Part shown: piece by piece, positions 1 to 8,014 of the stretch
Numbering within the stretch: position 1 is the first letter of the stretch
How the letters are laid out: each line of letters begins with the position of its first letter
NCBI GenBank assembly: GCA_016713735.1
Contig: JADJOP010000043.1
Coordinates: 359,849 to 423,848 of the forward strand
DNA length: 64,000 nucleotides
Direction of reading: 5' to 3'
Source: Bryobacterales bacterium
GTDB lineage: Bacteria; Acidobacteriota; Terriglobia; Bryobacterales; Bryobacteraceae
The notes under the pieces: generated by a model
What the model was told of the DNA's origin: nothing
Database searches by the model: none
What the model saw: only the letters and a program-made list of their open reading frames with translations
Made by a program: the position numbers and the translations under genes

Positions 1-241
1 ACCGGCGACGCCGAATGCGCCTCAGTGAACCGCACCCCTCGCCCGCCAGCCGCTTCAGGTTCGGCGTCTCATGCAGATCGGCCCCATACGGTTCGGTGTC
101 CATCGCCCCCAGGTCCTCGGCCACAATCAACACCACGTTCGGCGCCCGCCGCCCGCTCTGCGCCCAAGCGCCCCCGCCCGCCAGCGCGCCCAACACCCCC
201 CCCGCCGCTCCCCGCAAGAACCCCCGCCTTGTCTCTGCCAT
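1..241 (-). CDS. Tat-exported sulfatase, N-terminal part only
   Basis: The 5' end of a sulfatase-family gene that runs off the left edge of the window. Translation starts at the ATG at 241-239, about 8 nt after an AAGGAGGG ribosome site. The first 25 residues hold a twin-arginine leader (TRRGFL) and an Ala/Gly-rich segment ending AWAQ, so export is expected. Next comes the typical sulfatase start, PNVVLIVAEDLGAMD, with the first metal-binding Asp, then ETPNLKRLAGEG. The reading frame then breaks: restoring one G in the GGGG run near position 30-35 recovers VRFTEAHSASP, the normal continuation. The frameshift is either a run-length error or a real lesion. The active-site Cys motif lies outside the window. 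Confidence 0.75.
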   Translation of the reverse strand, partial: MAETRRGFLRGAAGGVLGALAGGGAWAQSGRRAPNVVLIVAEDLGAMDTEPYGADLHETPNLKRLAGEGCGSLRRIRRRR

Positions 242-456
242 CTTCACCCTCCTTCTTGGGAACCCCCATTATTCCCCACCAGCCCATTCCCCACCACCAT
301 CCGCCGCCGCGCTGTTGTCTTGCACCACCACGCACGGGGCATTTGCCCCAAGCCGCCCGCCCTCCGCGCCAAATTCGTTGCAGAACTACTCATTCCAGCC
401 CCCTTCCGCGTTGGAATCCCGATTGCACCTCCATCACAGTTCCGAGGAGGCTCGAC

Positions 457-2634
457 ATGCGTACCACGGCCAGGCCGAAGACTGCCACTTTGAAGACACT
501 GCCCGGCGACGATGTCCGCCAAATCCTGTGGCGCTTCAGTGACCGCTTCGATCTCCAGATGCTGGTCAACTCCGTGCGCTCGGTGGCCCGCGGACCCGTC
601 GCCCGCCTCGTCGCCAGCGGCGCCCGCAACACCCACGAGTGGACGCCTGAGAAGGCCTCGCTGCTCAAGGAGTTCGACGCCGCCGGAGTCACCTCTGCCT
701 CGCTCGACGCCGAGTACGGCGGCTACATCGACGGCCCCAAGAACTTCGCCCTCGCCCTCTCGGCCTTCGAACTGGCCTGGGTCGATGGCGGCGCGGCCAC
801 GGCCAGCCTCGCCGGATGCCTCGCCCTGGCCCCCATCCACGAACGCGGCACCGAAGCCCAGCGCGCCCATTACATGAAGCTCTGCTCGCCCACGCTCAAC
901 GCCGAGCCCCTGCGCGGAGCCTTCTGTCTCACCGAGCCCCTCCCCTACGTCGGCGTCGAAACCGGACTGCTCTCCGGCAAGGTCCGCATCGCCGAATGGA
1001 AGGAGGGCGAGGAGCCGATGCTGGAAGTCGACAAGCGCGGCCGCTTCACCACCAACATGGGCTTCGCTAACTTCGTCACCGCTGCGGTCGACTCCGGCGA
1101 CGAACGCATCAAGGGCAGTTGCATGGTGATCCTCGAAGAGACCGACCCCGGCACCTTCGACCGCGGCAGCGCCACAAAGAAGATGGTCCACCAGCTCTCC
1201 TCCACCACCGACCCCATCTTCCACCTCACCGTCCCGGCCAGCCGCATCATCGGCGGCTATGAGATCAAGGACGGCGTCATCGTCCCCAACTTCAACCACT
1301 CCGAAGTGATCGAGGCCGTCTTCCGCCGCACCCGCGTCACCGTCGGCCTCATGACCGCCGCCAAGCTCCTCTCCGCCGTCGAACCCCTGCTGCGCTATCA
1401 CCGCGACCGCTTCCGCGGCGGCGAAACCACGCATCCCGGCTCCGTGCGCTATGAGCTTGGCCTGCAGCAGAAGGAAGACGTCCTCCACCGCCTGCTCGAA
1501 GTGTGGGCCACCGGCGAAGCGGCCGCCTCGTTGGGCTTCGCCGCCGCCCGCCTCTTCGACGAGCTCGACCCGCTCGAGCAGGAGAAGACAGCGCTGCTCG
1601 CCGCCCAGGGCGCCGGCAAAGGCATGTCCGCCTTCCGCGCCATGCGCAAGCTCGAACCCGACGCCATCGCCGCCATCCGCGCCAAACGCACGCCCGACAA
1701 CCCGCTCATCCGCTACCTCATGCTCGACTCCGCGGCCAACGTCTTCTGCCCCGCCGCCAAGCTCTGGAACACCGGCCACGGCGCCAACGAACTGCGCGAG
1801 GCCGTCAGCCTCATGGGCGGCTACGGCATCACCGAGGACTGCCCCGGCTTCCTCGTCCAGAAGTGGACCGACGCCCAACTCGAAGCCACCTACGAAGGCC
1901 CCGAAGCCGTCCAGCGCCGCCAGCTTTCGGTCACCATGACCAACGAGGTCTTCCTCGCCCAGTTCCAGAACTGGATCGGCGAGCTGCGCGTCATCGCAGG
2001 CGAGCATCCCGCCACCAGCGCCTGCGCCCTCGCCACCGCCATGCAGATGTGGCTGTGGACGCTGCGCCACCTGCAAAACGCCAAGGACGCCGACGGCCAG
2101 AACCTCTACCAGAGCTCGCGCCAGGGCGTCACCTTCCCCATGGCCGACGCCCTCTGCTGGCTGCTCTCGGCGCGCCAGCTCGTGCTCGACACCATGGAGC
2201 TCGCCGCCAAGGGCCGCGACAACGCCTCGGTTGCCGAAGGCTTCGACGGCCTCATGGAGTTCTACACTGACCTCTGCTCCATCCAAAGCGGACGCACCGC
2301 CGGCGAGGTGGGCCGCATCTGCGCCGAACTCATCTTCGGCTATAACCGCCACGTCGACTGGAACGAGGATCACTGCTCGTACCGCCGCGAAGAGCTGATC
2401 TCGCTCGAAAGCATCATCCCCGGCATCGAGTCCATGGCCCGCGACGTGGTGGAGACCGACGGTTCGCATCCCGCCAAGGCCGGACCCTGCGTGCGCTTCA
2501 ACGGCTACGAGCAGTTCCAGGCCCTGCGCTCCAAGCTCGACGGCTGCATCACCGGCTCGCAACTGGCCAAGGACCGCGCCGGCGAATCGCTCGTCGCCGT
2601 CATGATCCCCGCCGCCCTCGACTACCCGGCATGA
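457..2634 (+). CDS. Acyl-CoA dehydrogenase family flavoprotein (725 aa)
   Basis: A large FAD-dependent acyl-CoA dehydrogenase-type protein that would oxidise an acyl-CoA and pass electrons to an ETF. The frame is open further upstream, but the start is placed at ATG 457, 7 nt after GAGGAGG. Near residue 145 GAFCLTEP matches the FAD-contacting family motif. Around residues 450-485 the segment LMGGYGITED is followed by YEGPEAVQRRQL, the place of the catalytic Glu in this family. At 725 aa it is much longer than the usual 380-400 aa, with about 230 extra C-terminal residues. Its stop overlaps the next start (ATGA at 2631), so it is translationally coupled to the ETF-quinone oxidoreductase-like gene and probably feeds that chain. 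The acyl substrate cannot be told from the sequence. Confidence 0.85.
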   Translation: MRTTARPKTATLKTLPGDDVRQILWRFSDRFDLQMLVNSVRSVARGPVARLVASGARNTHEWTPEKASLLKEFDAAGVTSASLDAEYGGYIDGPKNFALALSAFELAWVDGGAATASLAGCLALAPIHERGTEAQRAHYMKLCSPTLNAEPLRGAFCLTEPLPYVGVETGLLSGKVRIAEWKEGEEPMLEVDKRGRFTTNMGFANFVTAAVDSGDERIKGSCMVILEETDPGTFDRGSATKKMVHQLSSTTDPIFHLTVPASRIIGGYEIKDGVIVPNFNHSEVIEAVFRRTRVTVGLMTAAKLLSAVEPLLRYHRDRFRGGETTHPGSVRYELGLQQKEDVLHRLLEVWATGEAAASLGFAAARLFDELDPLEQEKTALLAAQGAGKGMSAFRAMRKLEPDAIAAIRAKRTPDNPLIRYLMLDSAANVFCPAAKLWNTGHGANELREAVSLMGGYGITEDCPGFLVQKWTDAQLEATYEGPEAVQRRQLSVTMTNEVFLAQFQNWIGELRVIAGEHPATSACALATAMQMWLWTLRHLQNAKDADGQNLYQSSRQGVTFPMADALCWLLSARQLVLDTMELAAKGRDNASVAEGFDGLMEFYTDLCSIQSGRTAGEVGRICAELIFGYNRHVDWNEDHCSYRREELISLESIIPGIESMARDVVETDGSHPAKAGPCVRFNGYEQFQALRSKLDGCITGSQLAKDRAGESLVAVMIPAALDYPA

Positions 2635-4415
2635 GCATGGAACCTTCCGGCAACGAAAGCCCCGCTATCGCCCCCCCAGGCATCGAACGCCCCACGATGG
2701 ACGTTGACATCGTCTGCGCCGGCTTCGGCCCGGCCACGGGCGGCTTCCTCACCACGCTCACCCGCGGGCTGCCGCTCGAAGACGGCACGCTGCCCCAGGT
2801 GATGTGCTACGAGCGCGCCGACGACATCGGCTTCGGCGTCTCGGGCGTGGTCACGCGCGCCCGCGGCATCCGCGCCTCGTTCCCCGAACTCAACCCGGAC
2901 GAAATCCCCATGGCCGCGCCCGTGCGCGAAGAGAAGGTGCTCTACCTGCTCGATCCCATCGGCGCCAGCCGCCGCTCGTTCACGCTCAAGTCCGCCGACA
3001 GCCTGCTGCGCGCCGCCGGCGTCCTCGATCACGAGGCCTTCGAGTTGCCGCTCATCCCGGCGTTCCTCGAGAAGCACGACGGGCTGGTGATGTCGATCGG
3101 CCAGTTCAACCAATGGGTGGGCCAGCAGATCATGATGTCCGGCATGGCGCAGATCTGGCCCGGCATGCCCGTGGCCGCGCCGTTGATTGAGGGCCAGCGC
3201 GTGGCCGGCGTGCAGTTGCTTGACCACGAACTGCAGCCGGGCATGGAGATCAAGGCCGCGCTCACCGTCGTCGGCGATGGGCCGGTGGGTCCCGTGGGCC
3301 GCCAGCTCGACGAGCACTTCGGTATGCCCGAAGGCCACGAGAAGCGCGAATGGGCCGTCGGCATGAAGATGGTGATCGACCTGCCCGAAGGCTGCCGCTT
3401 GAGCCGGGCATGGTGCTCCACAGCTTCGGCTACCCCGAACCGGAGATCTTCGGCTTCTTCTACGTCCATCCGGGCAACGTCGCCAGCGCGGGCATCTTCG
3501 TGCCGTCGTGGTTCGACAGCCCCGTGCGCACCACCTACCGCTACCTGCAACACTTCCTTCTGCACCCCTATCTCTGGCGCTATCTCGAAGGCGGACGCCT
3601 GCGCTCGTGGGGCGCCAAGACGCTGAACGAAGCCGGACGCCGCGGCGAGCCGCACCTCGTTGGCGATGGTTGGGCCCGCATCGGCGAAGGCTCGGGCAGC
3701 ACCAACGTGCTCACCGGCTCAGGCGTCGATGAGGCCTGGACCACGGGCACGCAACTCGGCGAAGCCGTGCTCGAACTGCTGCGCGAGAAGAAGCCCTTCA
3801 CCAAAGAGAACCTCGAAGCCACCTACGTCCGCCGCCGCCGCGCGAGCTGGCTCGAACAGGAGTCGCTCATCGCCGAGAAGTCCCGCGACGGCTTCCATCG
3901 CGGCATCGTCGCCGGCATGTTGGGCATGGCGCTGGCGGGCTTTTCCCATGGCCGCCTGCACATCCCCGGTGCGCCCATCGAGCACATGCCCAAGCTCGAA
4001 GACTTCTTTAGCGAGCGCATCCCCCGTTGCGCGCGTCGACGAGATCCGCCGCGAAGCTGCCGCGAGCGGCAAGCCGCTGCATGATGCCCTGATGGATGCC
4101 TGGGGCTGGCCCGCGATTCCCTTTGACGGTCAACTGCTCGTCACGCAGCAGGACGCCCTGCTGATGGGCGGCAAGGTGCAGGCCGCGCCCGGTTACGCCG
4201 ATCACGTCGCCTTCCGCGATGAGGCGCTCTGCGCCAGTTGCGGCGGCAAGACCTGCGTCTCGGTCTGCTCCGGGCAGGCGCTCACCGATGCGCCCGAGCG
4301 GCCCGCCTTTGACCGCGAGAAGTGCATCCACTGCGGCGCCTGCATGTGGAACTGCGAGCGCGAAAACGTCGTCTTCATGGCCGGTGCGGGAGGACTCCAC
4401 TCGGCCGAGAATTGA
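2631..4415 (+). CDS. fixC: FixC-FixX fused ETF:quinone oxidoreductase-like protein, two frameshifts
   Basis: A FixC/ETF-QO-type flavoprotein carrying a FixX-type ferredoxin domain in the same reading path, about 594 residues once two indels are corrected. The N-terminus has the FAD-binding segment VDIVCAGFGPATGG near residue 25. Around residues 215-255 VVGDGPVGPVG and MKMVIDLPEG belong to the FixC fold. A C appears lost in GCTGCCGC near 3394, where the frame moves to LEPGMVLHSFGYPEPEIFGF. A C is gained in the CCCCC run at 4021-4025, where it moves back. The last 70 residues hold two cysteine sets, C-x2-C-x4-C-x3-C and C-x2-C-x2-C-x3-C, expected to bind iron-sulfur clusters. The protein probably hands electrons between the ETF and quinone. 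If both indels are real the gene is dead; the preserved sequence on both sides argues for base-calling error. Confidence 0.75.
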
Positions 4416-4425
4416 GCCCAACACG

Positions 4426-5226
4426 ATGAGCTATCACATTGCCGTATGCGCCGGGATTGTGCCTGATCCGCTTCAGACGCTGGAGCCGGTGAGCGGGCCG
4501 CAGGGTCCGGCTTTAAAGAACGAGATGATGCTGCCCGCCGTGCTTGACCCGTGGGCCGCGCACGCGCTCTACGAAGCGAGCCACCTCGCCAAGAGCGTGC
4601 CGGGCAGCAAGGTCTACCTGGTGAGCCTCGCGCCCAAGGCCAAGCTGCAGCAGGTGTTGATGACCATGGCCCAGAAGGTGGCCTTCGAACTGGTGGCGCT
4701 GGACGGCCCTTCGAGCGGCTTCACCGAAAGCGCCGATGTGGCCTCGGCATTGGCAGCAGCGGTGGAAGCCATCCCTGGCCTCGACCGCTCGCAACTGCTG
4801 CTGTTCGGCGGTTGGGAGTCGGCCGCGCGCGCCGCCGGGACGACGCTGGCGATGGTGGGCGAACGGCTCGGCATCACGGAGCAGTTTCAGGGCGTCGATG
4901 CGCTCACGGTGGGCGCGGATGGGTCGCTGGAGATCCTCGAACGCGTGGAAGGCGGTAAGCATCAGGTGTCGGCGTGCGCCGGAGCGCCCGCCGTCCTCGG
5001 TTGGGCCACGGGCAGTTTGCCTGAGCCGCCCAACAGTCCGCAGACCGGCATGCAGAACATGCGCACGGTGATGCCCGCGCTGCAGAAGGCCAAGCCCGCG
5101 CAGGTGGGCGCGCATGCCTTCCTCAGCGTGAGCCTGCCCAAGCAGCAGCGCACGACGCGCATTGTGAAGGATGTGCCGGCGGCTGAGGTCGCGCGCGAGA
5201 TCGCCGCCTGGATTCGCGGCAGCTAA
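4426..5226 (+). CDS. etfB: Electron transfer flavoprotein beta subunit (FixA/EtfB type)
   Basis: A 266-aa ETF beta-like subunit. The ATG at 4426 lies 10 nt after the FixCX stop. YHIAVCAGIVPDPLQTLEPV matches the family start, followed by PAVLDPWAAHALYEA where typical EtfB has the NPFDEYALEEA segment, then an alternating alpha/beta nucleotide-binding fold. The middle (ADVASALAAAVEAI, LLLFGGWESA) corresponds to the AMP/FAD-side loop. It is clearly divergent from textbook EtfB, and I infer a specialised clade tied to the neighbouring dehydrogenase and FixCX. It should form a heterodimer with the next gene product. Confidence 0.85.
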   Translation: MSYHIAVCAGIVPDPLQTLEPVSGPQGPALKNEMMLPAVLDPWAAHALYEASHLAKSVPGSKVYLVSLAPKAKLQQVLMTMAQKVAFELVALDGPSSGFTESADVASALAAAVEAIPGLDRSQLLLFGGWESAARAAGTTLAMVGERLGITEQFQGVDALTVGADGSLEILERVEGGKHQVSACAGAPAVLGWATGSLPEPPNSPQTGMQNMRTVMPALQKAKPAQVGAHAFLSVSLPKQQRTTRIVKDVPAAEVAREIAAWIRGS

Positions 5227-5227
5227 C

Positions 5228-5232
5228 AGGAG
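5228..5232 (+). promoter_or_regulatory. Ribosome binding site that decides the etfA start
   Basis: AGGAG directly abuts the ATG at 5233 (zero spacing) but sits 6 nt before the ATG at 5239. The second ATG is therefore taken as the real start of etfA. Confidence 0.6.
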
Positions 5233-5238
5233 ATGACC

Positions 5239-6237
5239 ATGGAGACGATTCTGGTATTGCTGCATCCGGACGCCGACGGCGCGATTGCCAAGGCCGGCCT
5301 GGAGGCGATTGAAGCGGCGCGCGGTCTTGGCGGCGAAGTGATGGTCGGCCTGGTGGGCGGCAACGTGGCCGAGGCGGCGAAGGCGGTGGGCGGCGCGGGC
5401 CGTGTGCTGGCCGTCGAGGGCGAAGCCTTTTCGCAGTCGCGCTACTCGACCGATGCCGCGGCGGCGCAGGCTCTGGTGGCGGCGTCGAAGGCGGGCATCG
5501 TGATTGCCCCGGCGACTTCACGTTGGTCGCGCTGCCTGGCCGGCGTGGCCCAGCGCTGCGGCGGACGCATCGACACGCACATCACGGCCATCGCGCCCGA
5601 AGGCGTCACGCGCTGGTATTACCGCCAGCGCATCGAAGCCACCTTCACGCGCGCCGAACTGCCGTGGTTCCTGCTGCTCGAATCGGGCGCGGCGAGCGCG
5701 TGGCAGGGCGCGCCGTGCGACGGAGCGTGTGAGTCCGCATCGCCGTGGAGACCGCGCCGCGCACCGAGGTGAAGGGCGTGGTGTCGCCCGGAGCGGGCGA
5801 GCAGACGGTGAAGCCCGAGGCCGAGGTGTTGTTTGTCGCCGGGGCTGGTTGGACGAAGAAGCAGAAGGACGGCGCGCCGCATGTGGAGCGCGCGGGCGAG
5901 TTGATCCTCGGCTTCGTGCGCGCGGCCGGCGCCTCGCTCGGCAGCAGCAAGTCGCTCGTCGACCTGAGCGGCGAAGGCCAGGCCGTGCTGCCGTTCCTTT
6001 CGCACCTGAACCAGGTGGGGCAAACGGGCTCGACGCCGCGCCATCCCAAGGGCCTCGCCACCTGCTGCCACGGCGAGGAGCCGCACGTTGTCGGCTGGCG
6101 CTTCATCCAGGACCGCCGTGCCGTGAACCTCGACGCCAACTGCGGCTGGGCGCGCGGCAAAGCCGATGTGCTCTATGTGGCCGATGCGTTTGAGGTGATG
6201 GAGGAGTTGAACCGCCTGCTGGCGCCCCCCGGGCTAG
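5239..6237 (+). CDS. etfA: Electron transfer flavoprotein alpha subunit (FixB/EtfA type), frameshifted
   Basis: An EtfA/FixB-like subunit of about 332 aa after correction, starting METILVLL at ATG 5239. The N-terminal half is a divergent ETF domain. The C-terminal half carries the FAD-binding features of EtfA: LFVAGAGWTKK, GASLGSSKSLVDL and YVADAFEVMEELNRLL. Two breaks are needed. One base is lost between about 5725 and 5735, where the frame moves to RIAVETAPRTEVKG. One C is extra in the CCCCCC run at 6225-6230, after which TAG at 6235-6237 ends the gene 14 nt before the convergent neighbour. Without the second correction the frame would run about 1 kb antisense through the next gene, which is implausible. 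Confidence 0.75.
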
Positions 6238-6251
6238 GCAGGGCCGCGCGC

Positions 6252-7202
6252 TCACACCTTTGGCTGGCCCGCCGTGCGCCACACCCAGCGATAGGCCGAC
6301 ACCGAGTTGCGCCAGAAGTACTTCTCGGCCACGGCGCGGGGCTTGGCGGCGAAGTACTCCTGCACGAGCTTCAGCGCGTCGGCGTAGGTGATCCAGTTGC
6401 CGCTGCTGTTGGGCCAGTCGCTGCCGTAGACGACGCGGTCGTCGCCGAAGATGCCGCAGAGCAGGTCGAGGCGGTGCTTGTGCGAGACGAGGCGCTTGTT
6501 CACGCCTCCGGGTTCGCGGCGGGCGACGACGCTCAGCTTGGCGTAGACGTTGCGCTTCGCGAGTTCGCGCAACGTGGCCTCCAGCGCGGCGCGTTCGGCG
6601 GGCTCATCGAAAGCGGTCATGGCGGGCACATGGTCGAGCACGACGCGCAGGCCGGGGACCTTGTCGGTGAGCGTCAGGATCGAACGCAGCAGGTCGCCGC
6701 GCGGGTTGGCCGTGTCGAGCGTGAGGTTGGCCGCGGCCAGTTCCTTCATCCCGGCGAGGAACTCGGGCTTCTCCAGCATGGCGGCGAGACTGCGGCCCCA
6801 GAGGTTGCCGTAGCGGATGCCGAGGAAGAGCGGGTTGCGGCGGTAGCGGTCGAGGTATTCGCGGAACTCCGGTTTATCGGGCTCCAGATTGCCAATGGTC
6901 CCGACCATGATCGGGTCCTTCTCGCATTCGAGCAGCACCCACAGGTTGTCTTCGATCCACGGGCTGGCCTCGACCTCGATCGCGCCCACAACGCCGAGTT
7001 GCGCGGCCGTCTTGCGGAAGAGCGCGGCGTCGGCCCTGGTGATGCCGTTCAGTCCGCCCTTGCCGGGATAGGGCACGCCTTGCGGGCGGCCCATGTCGAA
7101 GAAGTGGATGTGGGTGTCGATGATGGGGATGGGCGCGGACTGCGCTTGCGCCATGGCGGCGGCCGAGGTGGCGAGCATCGCGCGGCGGCTGTGGTTGCTC
7201 AT
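6252..7202 (-). CDS. Secreted amidohydrolase (amidohydrolase 2 / lactonase-like)
   Basis: A 316-aa TIM-barrel metal-dependent hydrolase of the amidohydrolase_2 superfamily, which includes sugar lactonases and decarboxylases. A short leader with RR (SRRAML) and an Ala-rich stretch precede the metal motif IDTHIHFFD, with His31 and His33. Further metal or catalytic positions are LDHVPAM and VVYGSDWPNSSG with its Asp. The start overlaps the stop of the lyase-like gene (ATGA around 7199-7202), so the two are coupled. The context suggests it acts on a product of carbohydrate breakdown. The substrate is unknown. Confidence 0.8.
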   Translation of the reverse strand: MSNHSRRAMLATSAAAMAQAQSAPIPIIDTHIHFFDMGRPQGVPYPGKGGLNGITRADAALFRKTAAQLGVVGAIEVEASPWIEDNLWVLLECEKDPIMVGTIGNLEPDKPEFREYLDRYRRNPLFLGIRYGNLWGRSLAAMLEKPEFLAGMKELAAANLTLDTANPRGDLLRSILTLTDKVPGLRVVLDHVPAMTAFDEPAERAALEATLRELAKRNVYAKLSVVARREPGGVNKRLVSHKHRLDLLCGIFGDDRVVYGSDWPNSSGNWITYADALKLVQEYFAAKPRAVAEKYFWRNSVSAYRWVWRTAGQPKV

Positions 7203-7960
7203 CGCGACTCCTTTGTCAGGGCATCGGGCATGATGTCTTCGAGGCGGTCGGCCATGACGAAGCTGTCGAAGTAGATTGAGTCCACCGAGGGTTTGTGCGG
7301 GCTGCGGTGGATGCCGGGCTGGCAGAAGTAGACGCTCTCGGGGCCCTTGGTTTTGAGCTTGCGGTCGAGCGCCGGCGCGCCGTCAAACCATAGCCGCACG
7401 TTGCCTTGCGCGGGGTCTTCTGACCAGCGGATGTGCATGGCGAGGTGATGCCACTTGCCTGGTGTGAAGCCGGCCTGCCACTCGGTGCCGTTGCGGCCGA
7501 GGTTGCCGGTGCCGTAGCGGATCCACGTGCCGGAGCCGTCTTCCTTCGGTTCGACCCACCAGGTCATGACGTTGTTGTAGCGCGGCGGCGGCGCGCCTTC
7601 CCAGTAGAAGAAGTTGTCGCGGTCCTTGGGCGCTTCGGCCATGTAGAGGTAGAAGGAGAGGTAGGTGTCCGAGCCTTCCTGGACGGTGATGCGCGGGCCG
7701 CCGACCTGCACGCGGAGCTGGCGGTCGTTGAAGACGTCGTCGGGATGGATGGTGAACCTCGCGGCGTACTTGCCTTCGCGCACGATGTCGGTGACCACTT
7801 GCACGTTGCGCGGCGTGGCGTTCTGGCCGCGCGTGCCGGAGGCGGACCATTCGCTGAGATCGCCCGTTTCGAAGCCGGCGCGGAAGAGGACTTCGGCGCG
7901 TGTGGAGGAGGCGAGCGCGCAGCCGAGGGTGAAAATAGCGAGGGCGCGGTGCATCCCCAT
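7199..7960 (-). CDS. Secreted polysaccharide lyase-like jelly-roll protein
   Basis: A 253-aa protein with an N-terminal signal peptide (about residues 1-22, cleaved near TRAEV). It has the layout of the heparin-lyase-like polysaccharide lyase family: an opening strand VLFRAGFETGDLSEW, a central SFYLYMAE strand, and GKWHHLAMHIRW followed by VRLWFDGAPALDRK. It probably binds or cleaves a polysaccharide in the periplasm or outside the cell. It sits 54 nt after the Oar-type receptor on the same strand and overlaps the amidohydrolase by 4 nt. Lyase activity is inferred from the fold only; a binding protein is the main alternative. Confidence 0.7.
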   Translation of the reverse strand: MGMHRALAIFTLGCALASSTRAEVLFRAGFETGDLSEWSASGTRGQNATPRNVQVVTDIVREGKYAARFTIHPDDVFNDRQLRVQVGGPRITVQEGSDTYLSFYLYMAEAPKDRDNFFYWEGAPPPRYNNVMTWWVEPKEDGSGTWIRYGTGNLGRNGTEWQAGFTPGKWHHLAMHIRWSEDPAQGNVRLWFDGAPALDRKLKTKGPESVYFCQPGIHRSPHKPSVDSIYFDSFVMADRLEDIMPDALTKESR

Positions 7961-8014
7961 AAGACTACCTCAGGAGATGCCCGCGCCTGGTGTGGATGGC
8001 CGGACTGTGCTGGG

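Noticed and set aside
244..2562. 772-aa open frame on the minus strand
   Set aside because: Antisense shadow of the acyl-CoA dehydrogenase. It is Gly/Val/Asp-rich with no family features.
3394..4025. Programmed frameshifting in the FixCX gene
   Set aside because: Neither site has a slippery heptamer with a downstream structure, and similar single-base breaks occur in unrelated genes.
5745..7274. Long plus-strand frame that could be read as EtfA fused to 340 extra residues
   Set aside because: The extra part is antisense to an intact amidohydrolase, and a C6 run explains the missed stop.
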